Positions 50,474 to 62,148 of a stretch of DNA of 64,000 bases are shown here, piece by piece. Numbering within the stretch: position 1 is the stretch's first letter; every line of letters begins with the position of its first letter. A model generated the notes under the pieces. That model worked only from the letters and a program-made list of their open reading frames with translations. It did no database searches and was not told the origin of the DNA. Where the stretch lies: assembly GCF_024713945.1 (NCBI RefSeq), contig NC_134680.1, forward strand, positions 2,442,001 to 2,506,000, given 5' to 3'. The translations under genes and the position numbers were made by a program. Source of the DNA: Dermatophagoides farinae (taxonomy: Eukaryota; Arthropoda; Arachnida; Sarcoptiformes; Pyroglyphidae).

Positions 50474-51336
50474 TATTGTTCAAATCAAGTCAATAAATTG
50501 AATCAATTCGATCAATCAATCGATTTGTTATCCATTATGCATCATCATTATATATATACATCAATGGAGCTAAAATGATTGTGATGATTGTCACGAATGT
50601 CCAAATCCAAATCGAATGATTCAAATTACAACTCTCTCATTGTCGAAAAATTATGTGCGTGACATGGGCATCGAATCTGATTGAAAATTGTGTATGAAAA
50701 AAAGTACATCATATCATCATCATTCATTTTATTATATTTTATTAAAATGTATTGATTGATTGATTTATTGGAAAAACATTGAAATTTTGTCAAAAATTTG
50801 AAATGACAATTTGAGTCAAGTTGAGCAGTAGAAATCAACAGTATTGTAGTGTGTTTGGAGATGTCTGGCCTAAAAATATTGTTATTTTATGGGTGGACTA
50901 TTTGTTTGTTGAAGCTTGTTAACGATCGGTGCGTTTTTTTTTTTTTTTTTGATGACAACTGTTGACGTCATTACATTTTTTACTTATTTATGTTGATGAC
51001 ATTGACAACAATCAGTTTTTATTTGATTTTAAATGATTGCAACTGTGTAATATTCGGTTGGTTATTTTTAGCCCACACTCACAATTCATTTAGGAGTTTT
51101 TAATGTAGATATTTTCTAGATATAATTTAATCGTCGAATAAAATAAATGTTATTTAATGTGGGCGTTGTTTTGAGTTTTTTTTTCGGAAGATTTTTTTCA
51201 TTTTTGTGTTTTGGTTTTTTTGGACCAGAAATGTTGTTCATTACACAAACACATACACACAATAGAGATAGAATGGATTGAATTTTGTTTTTAGTTTTTG
51301 TTGATTGATTGAGTTGAATTGAAAATCAATTTTTTT
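50474..51336. other. Intergenic region
   Basis: Between the start of the secreted Cys-rich gene and the 3' end of the first filamin-repeat gene, both on the minus strand. A/T-rich with poly-T runs; TATATATA near 50551-50558 lies about 80 bases upstream of the ATG at 50473 on the coding strand and is a weak promoter candidate. AATAAA-type signals for the filamin-repeat gene are not obvious. Confidence 0.4.
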
Positions 51337-51968
51337 TCAGGCAGCTACAACAATCGGATATGGACTTCCGGGCAAATGAATATCATTAAATTTAAGATGA
51401 AGTTTATAATCACCCGGTGTTGGTGGTTTATAGATAACCGTTATGGTACCATCATTATTATTACGGAAGCTAACCTCAACTTTGGCTGGACCTTCCATTG
51501 CGAAACTAATACCACCGGTAATGCCCGCTTCTTTACAATCGATTGTTAATTGATTATCTTGATTCACTTTACCGGCATTAATATTCGGTCCACCAACTTT
51601 AACTTTTTCTGTCAATTTTCGATGTGTAGCTTCATCACCAGAAATATTACATTTGAATGGTGAACCAACAATTTCTTTTCCTTCATACTTAATATGAATT
51701 TTATATTGACCACCAGCTTTTGGTGTATAACCAACATCTACTGAACCATCTTTGGTTGAATTAAAATTTATTTCCGGTTTTGTTGGACCTGTTGTTGTGA
51801 TGGTGAAAAAAAAATTGAATTAGAAATTTTCAAAATGAAAATCAATTATTTACCTTCAAAAGCAACAGTTAAACCGGAAACCGGTTTACCCGATGTGAAA
51901 ACGGTAAATTTATTCTCCATACCGGCAATGCCGTTAACGAGACCACCACCGTGTGCCGAGATACTCAT
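51337..51968 (-). CDS. Short filamin-repeat protein A (two filamin-type Ig domains)
   Basis: Exons 51968-51854 and 51788-51337 (567 bases, phase 1) encode 188 residues. Two filamin/ABP280 immunoglobulin-like repeats are clear: repeat 1 starts SISAHGGGLVNGIAGMENKF and ends near VGSPFKCNISG; repeat 2 starts KVKVGGPNINAGKVNQDNQL and ends LPGSPYPIVVAA. Each holds the family hallmarks: AHGxGL or GGPNI opening, EGPxKxE, DGxxxVxYxPxxxGxY and GSPF. Filamins crosslink actin and scaffold signalling, but this protein has no calponin-homology actin-binding domain, so it resembles only a C-terminal piece of filamin. GTGAGT at 52150-52145 could end a 5' exon, but no acceptor ahead of the ATG is convincing. 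It is transcribed away from filamin-repeat gene B. Confidence 0.85.
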
Positions 51969-54375
51969 GTTGATTCAAATGTTATTTAAAATAATAACAA
52001 TACAAACAAACAAACAAACAAAAACAACGAAAAAACAGAACGTAACTAAACAGTTTCAGAAACGAACAAAAATGAAAAAGAAAAAAAGATTGACAAAGTT
52101 TCAGAATTTTAAATGTAAAACAATGATGATGTGGATGATGGAATACTCACCCAACCAACAAATACTGAAAACTAAATGAATAAAAAAGAATTGTTCACAA
52201 ACTACAAAGATACAGAATGTTTCATGATTGACATAGATGTTGCATCCATCATAGTCAAAGAATATAATTCTTGCATAAATTATTCTGTGCTACGCCGTCG
52301 CGTTTTTTTCTGTTTTCTGTTTGTTGTTGACTATATTCTTGTAAAAAAAAAAATTTCGATCTGTCTAAAAATAAATTCATTTTCATGCAATAATGAATTG
52401 GCTTCTTATTCTGATCATCAGTAGCATTAACAAACATCAAATGCATCGTTTTTCAAGTCAACCGAATAATAGAAATTAAAAACTGAATAATCTTTTTTTT
52501 CGATCATCATCCACCAAAAATAACAGTTAGTTTTGTAAGATGGAGGCCAAATCAAAGTGACGATGTTGTATTGATCATCAAAAAGAGAATAAGAATTTGC
52601 TCATTTACAGATTGATTTATGGATCACAATTGAAGAATGGCAGAATTTATAGGTTATTTGTAGAGAAAATGTTCTCCAGGTTAATCCGTATTTGGGTATG
52701 ACTGGTAAAAATTTTAGGCTTGACAACAACAACAATAATAATAATAACAGCTTCGTCTTCATACTCATCATCATCGTTAGCATACAAATGTGACTTTATT
52801 TAGCATCGTAGACATTCTTAAAAATAAATGTATACATGGCTTATACATGCTAAACAGAATAATAATCATTATTATCATTATACATTCATCATTCAAAAAA
52901 GGTTGCCAAAATAGATGATGATGATGATGATGATATGGCGAGAAAAAAATGGGCTCATTTTTTTTGTTTTAAAAAATAAAATTTTTATACCGTTTATTGA
53001 CTCATTAATTATTATTTTCGAATGTTATTTGAACACAATTGTCAAATTAGATTCATATGGCATGTATGGGTAGAATTAGAATCGATTAATTGTATTTCAT
53101 TCGAAACATTTGATTCATCGAACAATTTTTTTATATATTGAAATGAAATTGCGCGCGCAAAATTTGTAAATAAAATTTTCAATAAAAAAAACCAGCTGAA
53201 ATTATTTATACCAAAAAAATGGATGCTAACTTATATATACAAAAAAAATTCGGGATAGAATCTGTATTCATTTATTCATCCGTTCAAATACTACTTCATC
53301 TTGATCAAGTTTTAGTTTTTTTTTCAAAATGCATTACAAAAATTATCATCAATGATGATGTTTGTTCATGGTGATGATGATGATGATGATGAAAATTGTT
53401 GGCAAATTTTTTATGTGTATTTTCTGGTTTTTTTTTGTTTCTCTAAGTTATGATTCTATAGCCTCGTTCGTTCGTTCCCATTACCATTACCGTTATCGTT
53501 TTTAACCAAAACAACCAAAAAAAAAAAAAAAAAACAAACAAACAAACAGATAGAATAAAAAAAAACTAAAAGATGAAATATATAGAAAGAATAACAACGA
53601 AGATATGAAAAAAGAAAATATATACAGAATCTTAACAGATTCTATTATAGTTGTTGTTATCGTCGAAATATTTGAATGAATAGATTGTTGTGATTCTTAT
53701 TTCGATACTGAAGTTTGGTTGTTTGTTTTTGTATCTACTACGCCAACGACAAAAACCATATAACCATTAAACAGAAAAAAACCGCAAACAAATCGTTTTC
53801 ATTTTGCGGTTTTTTCAAAAATAACATCGCCATCACCAACATCGGCAAACATCAACGTCGAATAGACAAAAACAACAACAACAACAACAACAACTTTGGC
53901 AAATTTGTCGGTTCATCAAAAATTATTATTATTTTTATTATCATTTCAATTCAAACGACAAACAATCATCCATCCTTTATAATCATCAAGAATTCTTGAT
54001 TGATTTAAACTTAACAAAATTAGACAAATAGTCAATCAACAACAATAGCATCAGCAGCAGCAGTGTGAAGTTCCTTTTTCAATTTTTAAAACTTTGGAAA
54101 TTTTTTTTTTTTTTTTGAAAAACTTCCATTCACAATATTTCAGCCAACGAGGTAAGTTTATTCAAATGAAAAAAAAAATGAAAATCGTGACCAAATATAC
54201 ATGATTTCATGGAAATAACATTTCAACATACAGTTTCCAGTTTTGTTCCAGGAAAAAAAAAACATTGTATATTGTATATTGTAATTGCAAAAACAAATTG
54301 AATTTTTCCATTTTTGTAAATCGATTTTCGATTAATCAAATCAAATTAAATTTTTTTTTTCATTCATGAATGCAG
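51969..54375. other. Divergent intergenic region with 5' untranslated exon of filamin-repeat gene B
   Basis: This 2.4-kb spacer between the two filamin-repeat genes should hold both promoters. On the plus strand CAACGAG|GTAAGT ends a probable 5' untranslated exon at 54151, whose intron runs to the AG at 54375. The rest is ATC, CAA and A/T low complexity (a GAT run near 52916-52934, CAA near 53870-53892), with no coding sequence seen. Confidence 0.55.
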
Positions 54376-55101
54376 ATGGCCATCGATATTAACAAGATAA
54401 AAGTATTTGGAAAATTTTTAGATCCAAATTCGGGTAAAAAGCCAACAACCGGAAAAAAATGTCTAATATTAATACGTAGTGATGATGAATCAGTCGATAA
54501 ATCCGTATTGAAACGTTCATTAACATGTACAGTGGATGGACCAAATAATAAACCCGAAGTACTATGGTCAACAGCTATTGCTGAACCCGATATAGATGAA
54601 CGAACAATTGTCGGTTATTTTGTGCCAACAAAACCTGGTAAACATAAATTAACTGTTAAATGTCAAGGTAAAAAATTATCCGGATCACCATATGAATATG
54701 ATGTAGCCGGTGAATGTTTGGATATAAGTAAACTATTGGAAAAGGTTTGTTGTTAATTTAATTTATTGATTGATGACATTGAGAATGAAATGAAAAAATT
54801 TTTTTCCATTCAGGTTATCGTCATGGGTCGTGGATATGAATTAGGCAAAGCATTTACCTATAATCAATTCGTTGTCGATTGTAGTATGGTACAACCACCA
54901 TTAGGAAATCTTAAAGTACATGTGAAAGGACCGGAAAGAGCTGCAGCCAACCTATCTATAATTGATAATGAAAATGGTACATTTACCATCCGTTATAAAC
55001 CAACATCACCCGGTACATATATTATACAGGTTAAAATAGCCGAAACGGATATACCTGGTTCACCGTTTCAGGTTCGAGTTACGGAATTTCTTTCTTCATA
55101 A
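54376..55101 (+). CDS. Short filamin-repeat protein B (two filamin-type Ig domains)
   Basis: Exons 54376-54744 and 54814-55101 (phase 0, donor GTTTGT) encode 218 residues. The ATG directly follows a splice acceptor (TGCAG), so the leader is in an upstream exon. Repeat 1 spans about 5-115 (KIKVFGKFLDPNSGKKPTTG to KLSGSPYEYDVAGE) and is the more divergent; repeat 2 spans about 124-214 (VIVMGRGYELGKAFTYNQFV, KGPERAA, NGTFTIRYKPTSPGTY, IPGSPFQVRV). Like protein A it lacks calponin-homology domains, so a direct actin crosslinking role is doubtful; binding of partners through the CD face of the Ig repeats is the known function of such domains. It is head-to-head with gene A but not a close copy, so any duplication is old. 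Confidence 0.85.
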
Positions 55102-55471
55102 ATGCAACAAAAAAAAAGAACAAATCTTTCTTTTTATTTATATATTTATATTTATTATTGTATATCTAACCAGCAACTGTATTTCTTTTCTTTTCTGTTG
55201 TTTTTTCTTCTGTGTCAACTAACATTTCTTTTCGAATAATAATAATAAAAAATACAAAGAAAAAATTCCAAAAATGAAAAAAAAATAAAATTTTAAATAA
55301 ATTACACAAAATGATTATCAGGTCAGGTCCAGATTCAGGTCCAGGTTCGTTGTGAGGTAATCCACAATTTGAATTTGAAATTGGAATTTGAAATCTTTGT
55401 TCTAATATCTGGGAAAAAAAATTTGAATTTTGTTAGTTTTTTTAAACATAATGCGATACGAAAAAAAAAAT

Positions 55472-55816
55472 TTACTTGTCATAACCACCATGACCACCAT
55501 AGCTTTCATATTTTTCAATATAAACAGGAACTTTATACGGAACTGGTACTTTAACTGGATATGGAACACCAACTTTAACTGGAATTTTTACAGGAATAGC
55601 TACCGGAACTTTTACGGCAACTTTTTCCACAATAACTTTTGGCGGTAATTTTACCGGAACATAAACGGGAACTTTATATGGAACTTTATGTACAATATGA
55701 ACTGGATAACCAACTTTATGTATAACAACATGTGGTTCATGATCATCATCGAATATGGCTGTAGCCAATTGAATGATGGCTACAATACAAACAATGGTAA
55801 TGATATATTTAGACAT
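55472..55816 (-). CDS. Secreted Val/Pro-rich repeat protein (cuticle-like)
   Basis: Single exon of 114 residues. MSKYIITIVCIVAIIQLATA is a clean signal peptide, followed by an acidic FDDDHEPH stretch and then a tandem of short units of the form VPVKVPVK, VPYKVPVY, IPVKIPVKV and YPVKVPVPY through to about residue 104, ending SYGGHGGYDK. Alternating Val-Pro with Lys and Tyr is typical of arthropod extracellular structural proteins such as cuticle-, eggshell- or silk-associated proteins; the exact role is unknown. It is convergent with filamin-repeat gene B, 370 bases between the stop codons, an interval that holds AATAAA signals near 55283-55301 and no other gene. Confidence 0.75.
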   Translation of the reverse strand: MSKYIITIVCIVAIIQLATAIFDDDHEPHVVIHKVGYPVHIVHKVPYKVPVYVPVKLPPKVIVEKVAVKVPVAIPVKIPVKVGVPYPVKVPVPYKVPVYIEKYESYGGHGGYDK

Positions 55817-56395
55817 CTTTGTTGTTTTTAGGGATCACACTAATCAAAAGATAAAGCAAAGAAAAATTCACACAAAATAACAATTCAAAATGAAACGAAA
55901 CGAACTAAAACATGGAATAATCATCGTTTTCATCATCGAAACGATGGTCTTTTTATTGGTTCTTGGATCGAAATCATCTCGTCAAATCTCGAAGAATAAA
56001 AAAGAGAAAATTTCCAGGAGACAGATAAAGAGAGAAACAAAAAAAAACAAGAAAAAAATGCCATTCAAGGACTACTACTCCTAGTCCCTAAATAGATATT
56101 CAAATATGTATTTGTGAATGTTGACATTCGAATTGCATAATTCGACATCAATCCAAACAAAAAAAAAAATTTCGAAATGGAACCCATCCGATTGGATTTC
56201 AGTTTTTTTTGTCAACGAAAAAACACACACACGCACACATTAACATTGATCAGATGATAACGTTTGTGTCAAAAGGAAAAATTTTTGTTCCATTCATTAT
56301 CATCACATCAAAAATCAGCCATGACATAATTTGTTCATTCGAATGAATTGAACAACAACAACAACAAATGATCTCTGCTTAGTAAGACTATCATT

Positions 56396-56446
<51 letters not shown>

Positions 56447-57426
56447 GGCAAGTCTATCATTGAAAACATACAATGTTTGTATCCATATATAAAAAATGAA
56501 ATTGTTATTATCCAATCTGATGATGACGATGATGATGTCGTTGTTGTTGTTGTTGTTGTTGTTGATTTTGTTGTTTTTTTTTGGCTTGGATAATCATGTT
56601 GCTTGTGTGTCTATTTATTTAACATCACAATTTATTTGTAAACAGCCATTATGGGCCTCATTTTTTTCAAATCTTAAACACCATTATTGGATAATATCTA
56701 ACTTTAGGGATAAACCTGTATAAGGTCTATGTACCATTACACATCATTGCTACTTTTGGAAATTGATAGTCATTTTTTTCTGAAAGCAAATAAGAGAGAT
56801 TATCACGTGTTTTTTTTTCTGACATGGAACACTTACAAACACCGATACATGCTATCATTTACATGAGATTATTATTATTATTATAATGAATTGATTCATT
56901 CTAAAGATAATCACGATAAATGAAACAATCATTAGGTGTTGTCGTCTGTTTATTTATATTTTTTTTTTTTTTTTGATGGGCAACACATTTGAAATTCAAG
57001 TTTCAAGTGTAATGTGTGTGTGTAGAAATAACTGCTGGAAAAAAACCGATTAGATCAATGAGATCAAATGAAGAAAAAAACGTGAAATAAACAACAAAAA
57101 AAACAATAATAAAAAATCAATTAAAGTTTTCGTGAATCTCACACAAACACACGCACACTTGATCATGACATAGCAGATTTTATATATTTATTTTAAGTTA
57201 TTTTTGTTCCATCATCATCGATTTGATTCGATTCGAATTGATTTTTGTTTTTTGTTTTTTTGGCTGTCATGGACAAACTGAAAACAAATTGAAAATTTTC
57301 TTTTGCTGAAAGTCAAATGATATTATTAGTGTTATTATTGTAGTGATTGGCCTATGTCGATTTTTATCGAGACAATTTTTTCCAATCCCAGAATTTCTAG
57401 TAAAAAAGAATATTTTTCAAAAAAAT
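55817..57426. other. Intergenic region
   Basis: 1.6 kb between divergent genes (the Val/Pro-rich protein and NDRG), with A/T homopolymers, GTT runs near 56540-56564 and the ATC microsatellite listed separately. On the plus strand a possible splice acceptor (ATTGTAG) at about 57336-57342 may begin the exon that holds the NDRG start. No other coding sequence seen. Confidence 0.45.
56391..56447. repeat. (ATC)n microsatellite, about 18 units
   Basis: Longest ATC/GAT run in the window. Shorter ATC runs of 4-9 units occur throughout the noncoding DNA. Confidence 0.9.
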
Positions 57427-59031
57427 ATGAATCGTCGTGGTAAAGCATATCGTGGTGATGCTGAAACACAGGATGAAGATCAGCTTATGGAATTTGTTTG
57501 TTTATATTTTTTTTCTCATTTTTTGTCCAAAGTTCATTTCAATATAGCATTTTATTTTTTTTAAAATTTAATTTGCATCATTATCTAATTGAATAATCGA
57601 ATAACTACTTGTTTTTTGATCTGAATTTCAGATTTCATCATAATCATAATATAATTTCCTTTTTTTCTTGATTACTTTTTTTATTTTAATTTTGGATTTG
57701 AAGCAATTTGAAATCAAAACCGATATCTGTGGCTATCTGAATGTATTTGTCAAAGGCGATATTGATAATTTGCAACCATCTTCATTGGTCTTCCTTACTG
57801 TACATGATCTAGGCACTAATCGTATGTTTGTTTCTTTTTTTTCTTGAAATTTATTAATAAATTTTGATTTTGAAAATCAACAAAAAAAAAAACTGTATCA
57901 TTGCCATCATCATCAATGACAAATTTAGATGAAGATTTCCATAAATTATTGGAACATCCATGTATGGCACGTGTTAAACAACGATCAATATGGATACATG
58001 TTGATATGCCTGGCCAAGAATATGATGCAATCGATTTACCACCATATTTTGATTTTCCAACATTTGATCAGATTAGTGAAGATTTAGTACAGATATTGGA
58101 TTATTTTAATATTGAATCATGTTTAACATTTGGTGAAGGTGCCGGTGCAAATATTTTATTACGTATGGCTGTAAGTATTAAAGTATATGAAATAAAAAAT
58201 TCATAATTTTCAAAAAAAATCCAATTAGATGAATCATCCAGATCGTGTTATGGGTAATATATTGATACATTGCCGTGCAACAGTCGACAACCATATATTA
58301 ACATATTTTGAAGATAAATATAATCTATGGCGATTACGTGTGTTTGGTATGAATACGACAACAGATAATTTTCTTATTCATCATAAATTTGGTTTGGTAA
58401 ATAAATTTTCCACTATATATTTAGCCATTTGATTTGTTTCATAATTCATCTTTTCACTTTAATGATTGTCATTTATTCAAATATTAGACATTGAATGCAA
58501 AAAAAGATCTGGATACTGAACAATCGATTAAACAATATCTTGAACAGCTACATAAAAGAATTAATCCAAAAAATTTACGACCATTTATTCGAGCTTATCT
58601 TAAGTATGGAACGGAATTTATTATTATTATTTGTTTTTATTTTATTTTTTTGTTTGTTTTTTTTTTCGTTCATCAAAGACGTTCGAACATCGCCACAAAG
58701 ATTAAAAATAACTTAGTCGTACCATCATTGATTGTTGCCGGTTCATATCCTACATTACAACAAATGGCTGATGAAATGCAAATATTAATGGATAAAAAAA
58801 TTGTTACCAGATGGAATGCAGCAAATTGTGCATCAATATTGGATGAGGCAACCGATTTATTGACGAATAAACTTATTCTATTCTGTCAAGGTTTAGGATA
58901 TTGTAAGTATTGATGATGATGATGATGATTGGATCATAATTTATTAATAATCATAATCAAAATTTTAATTATATTCTGCCACAGTTTCAACATTTTCCAT
59001 CGTTAATCGGGATCCATTTAATCTTTATTAG
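57427..59031 (+). CDS. NDRG-family protein (N-myc downstream-regulated; MESK2-like)
   Basis: Seven exons, 57427-57495, 57704-57821, 57929-58170, 58229-58396, 58488-58603, 58679-58902 and 58985-59031 (984 bases), encode 327 residues. The borders are supported by phase and by family alignment: LTVHDLGTNH joins EDFHKLLEHPCM, matching the spacing of Drosophila MESK2; AYLK joins RSNIA; GLGY joins FSTFSIVNRDPFNLY. NDRG proteins have an alpha/beta-hydrolase fold without catalytic activity, and here too the nucleophile elbow reads GEGAGAN with no Ser. Other marks are WIHVDMPGQEYDA, DLVQILDYFNIES, MNHPDRVMGNILIHC and VPSLIVAGSYP. Family members act in stress response, differentiation and vesicle traffic. 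The C-terminal tail is short. The ATG at 57427 gives MNRRGKAYRGDAE; earlier in-frame sequence has no better start. Confidence 0.9.
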
Positions 59032-59296
59032 AAATTCCTAAGGAAAAAAATAAAATAAATTTAAATAAAATCTGTTTTGTTTTTGATTGAATTCAATCTA
59101 TTTTTGTTTTTCAAATTTGGTACTAGTGTTTATGAACGGCTTCGAATACTTTTTTTTTACTGTTGTTGAAGGCTTTGTTTTGTTTTTGTTCAATGCACAC
59201 TCACACATTGATTTGATGATAAAAAATTAGATCGAAAATTGTGTCAATTTGTTGCGAAATTTTTTTTTTAATTTATTAATTAACAATCAAAAATAG

Positions 59297-59931
59297 TGGC
59301 CAACGAAATTAATAGTCGAAAACGATCTCGAAATTCAAGCGACGTTTTCGAAGAAGAAAAAGAAGAAGAATCTACCACAACAGTACAAGCTAAACGTTTG
59401 GATCTGAAGCAAACTGAAAAAGAAGATTGTAACAATCAGACAATGGACAACAACAGTGGTGGTCAACCGATGGCCAATGGTGGAAAATCTATCAAATTGA
59501 CCAATGGATCAAATAATGATGGAAATCGACATCAATCAATGAATGGCAGTAGTGTTGGTGGTGGTAATCAAAATCCATTAATAATGACCATACGTGGTGA
59601 TGATCGTCCAATTGATTTAATTGATGATAATAGTGATGATTTATTTAATGATTCCTATATGGATATTGATACTGATCCTGGAAATGGTGGTAATATTGGC
59701 GGTGGTCTTTATAGTCCAATGATGATGTCACATATGAATTGTTCACAACCACGATCATTATTAGCGTCACATTGGGATGATGGAATTCTTATGGGTCCCG
59801 ATAGTGGTTGTATTGGCGGTGGTGGTGGTAATATACCAACATCACAACGACAACAATTGATGGCCAAATTAATACATCAGGATTTTTTTAATAAATTTGA
59901 TGATCTACTTGATAATGATGATCTCCAATGA
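59297..59931 (+). CDS. COP9 signalosome subunit 9 (CSN9/CSNAP)-like protein with long N-terminal extension
   Basis: The exon opens after an AAATAG acceptor and reads TG GCC AAC; an upstream exon ending in A would create a split ATG, giving MANEINSRKRSRNSSD. About 211 residues: a basic nuclear-localisation-like start (RKRSR), acidic and Gly/Asn/Ser-rich disordered sequence, then the C terminus LIHQDFFNKFDDLLDNDDLQ. This tail closely matches the end of human CSN9/CSNAP (ADFFNDFEDLFDDDDIQ), the small acidic ninth subunit of the COP9 signalosome, which deneddylates cullins; in CSNAP this Phe/Asp-rich end docks onto the complex. Known CSN9 proteins are about 57 residues, so the extension is unusual. 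If the split start is wrong, translation could begin at an internal Met such as MDNNSGG. Confidence 0.65.
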
Positions 59932-62148
59932 ATGAAAAATGCAAAAAGAAAAATATTTGTCAAAAACAAAACAAACAAATGGAATATATCAAATGTTTCC
60001 ATTCTCTCATTATCATCAATTAATCAAAATATTGATCGACAAATGTTTTTTTTCCCATGTGATATTTGTTGTTGAACATCCTTTTTTTTGTATTAATACT
60101 GATGAAAGAAAAATATGAGAATGTGTATTGAAAAATTCTTATGTACAAAAAAAAAATTCTCTTTTTTCAAATAGAATCCAAAAAAGAATATTCATTTGAA
60201 TTTTGCTGTTTTTTTGTGTTTGTGTGTGTGTGTGTATGCTTACAACATAACATGTTTCATTCATTCAAAACATTTTGATCATGCGGTCATTGACATTCGG
60301 ATATTCCATCCATCCATCTATTCATCCATCATGATGATGGTGGTGGTGGCAGTAGTCTCTTTTGCTAAGATTTTGATGTTAATGATGATGAGAGAATGAT
60401 GGCTAGGAAATTATTATTAGGCTCACCCTATCTAAAATATACATTTTGATGTTTAATGTAGGAAAAACGGCTATATGGAGCCTTTGGGTTTTTTTTTGTC
60501 CTGTTTTTGGTCGGATCAGGCGCATTTTTAATATTTGAAGAAATAAAGCAAAAGAGAAAGAGTGAGAGTTAGAGTTAGAGAGAGGCAAATAAATAATACG
60601 AACGAACAATAAATAGGAAAAAAACCTGATTTTATTTCAATGATAATAATAATATTTTAGGAACTATACGAGGGAGTCATTTCGATACGAAATATAATGA
60701 ATCTATCGGTATCCACCACCACCATAATCATCAACAAAAAAAAAAAAAAAACGAAAAAGAGATACACAGTAATCGACCTGTAACCGTCGCCATCATATAC
60801 AATAACTACCACCACCACAACTACAACCAAGGCGACGACCTCAAAATGAAAGAATAATAACAAAACAAAACAAAATAAAATTTTTTTTTTCATCATCACA
60901 ATTACAAATTTTAACAATCATCTAGTCTTCATTCATTCTTTGATCATCATTATGAACAGATCGTCATCATAGAATTAAGAATGCTGATATTATGTTTCAA
61001 AATCAGACGAAATTTGTTCGAATGTTTGTTTTTTTTTTTTTTGAATGAAAACGTTTCATAATAATAAATGGAACCATATTCATGTTCTTTGTTGTTTGTG
61101 TGTGTGTGTCTATGATCCAAACATTCGCGCCTTGTGTGTGTTTTTCGAAACGAGACCCGATTTAAATAATTTTTTTTTTTTTTTGGAAAATATGTGTCGA
61201 TCAGTGCAATAGCTTGCGTGGCATGCCTATTATTTTATATAGCTTTATATAAATTTAAATCGATTCATCATTCATTGTGCTGTGTGTTTGTTTGTTAATG
61301 TGTGTGTGTGTCATTTTATTACGACCTCTGTCGGTACAGAATTCTGTTTACGTAACATTGTGTGACATCAATCCAACAATATTGTATCAAATCTTCATTA
61401 CATATATTAAAAAAAAATAGGCTTCCAAACAATATTTGCGACCATACGTAATAAACAATAAATGTGTGAAGTGAACCCAACCTAAAGTTATGAACACACC
61501 CGCCATCGTGGCTAAACCCAAGTTGGAAAAAATTTACGATAACGAATAGGAGGAGGAGTGTATAAAACCTGGTGGTGAGGTGATGGTGGTGGTAGTAGTT
61601 GTGGTGGTAGTAGCTTGGCTTTATTGGTTATTGGTCGTTGGCTTTTCACATGAGAAAAAAAACTGAATGAATACATACACAGAGGGTAAGTAACTTTTTT
61701 GTTCAAATCTTTTGCATCCCCATTCATAATATATATACACACACACACATTGTACACCCCCTCTACCAACAAGCTAGATTTTGTCCACAAAGAACAAATA
61801 AGTTAGCAAGCAAGCTATGACTGCTGACTTCTACTGTGTTTTGCTGCTACTTGCAGCTAGATCCCTGAAAAAAAACAAAAATATAGAACAAAGAAAGTAA
61901 AAAAAAGAATGAATAACATGCTGATTTTGTTTTCCTTATTGTTGAAAATATAAATTGAAACTTTGATCAAGAATTTCATTTTTTATTGAATTCGAATTTA
62001 TGATTATATCATTTTACTCATCTAAATCTGTGATCTCTCTTTGTGTGTGTGCCATCATTCCGAATTATATATTTGTTGCCATATTTTATGTATATGATGT
62101 TCTAAGCAAGTGAAGATTCTCTCAACCACCAACAAGTCAGAATCCAAA
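59932..62148. other. Intergenic region
   Basis: 2.2 kb between the CSN9-like gene and the JARID2-like gene, both on the plus strand. It holds a GT run near 60218-60236, TGG/ACC runs near 60339-60350 and 61575-61610, and poly-T runs. No supported coding sequence. The last few hundred bases probably include the JARID2-like promoter and leader. Confidence 0.45.

Noticed and set aside
56315-56515. Poly-Asp open frame
   Set aside because: Pure translation of the ATC microsatellite at 56391-56447.
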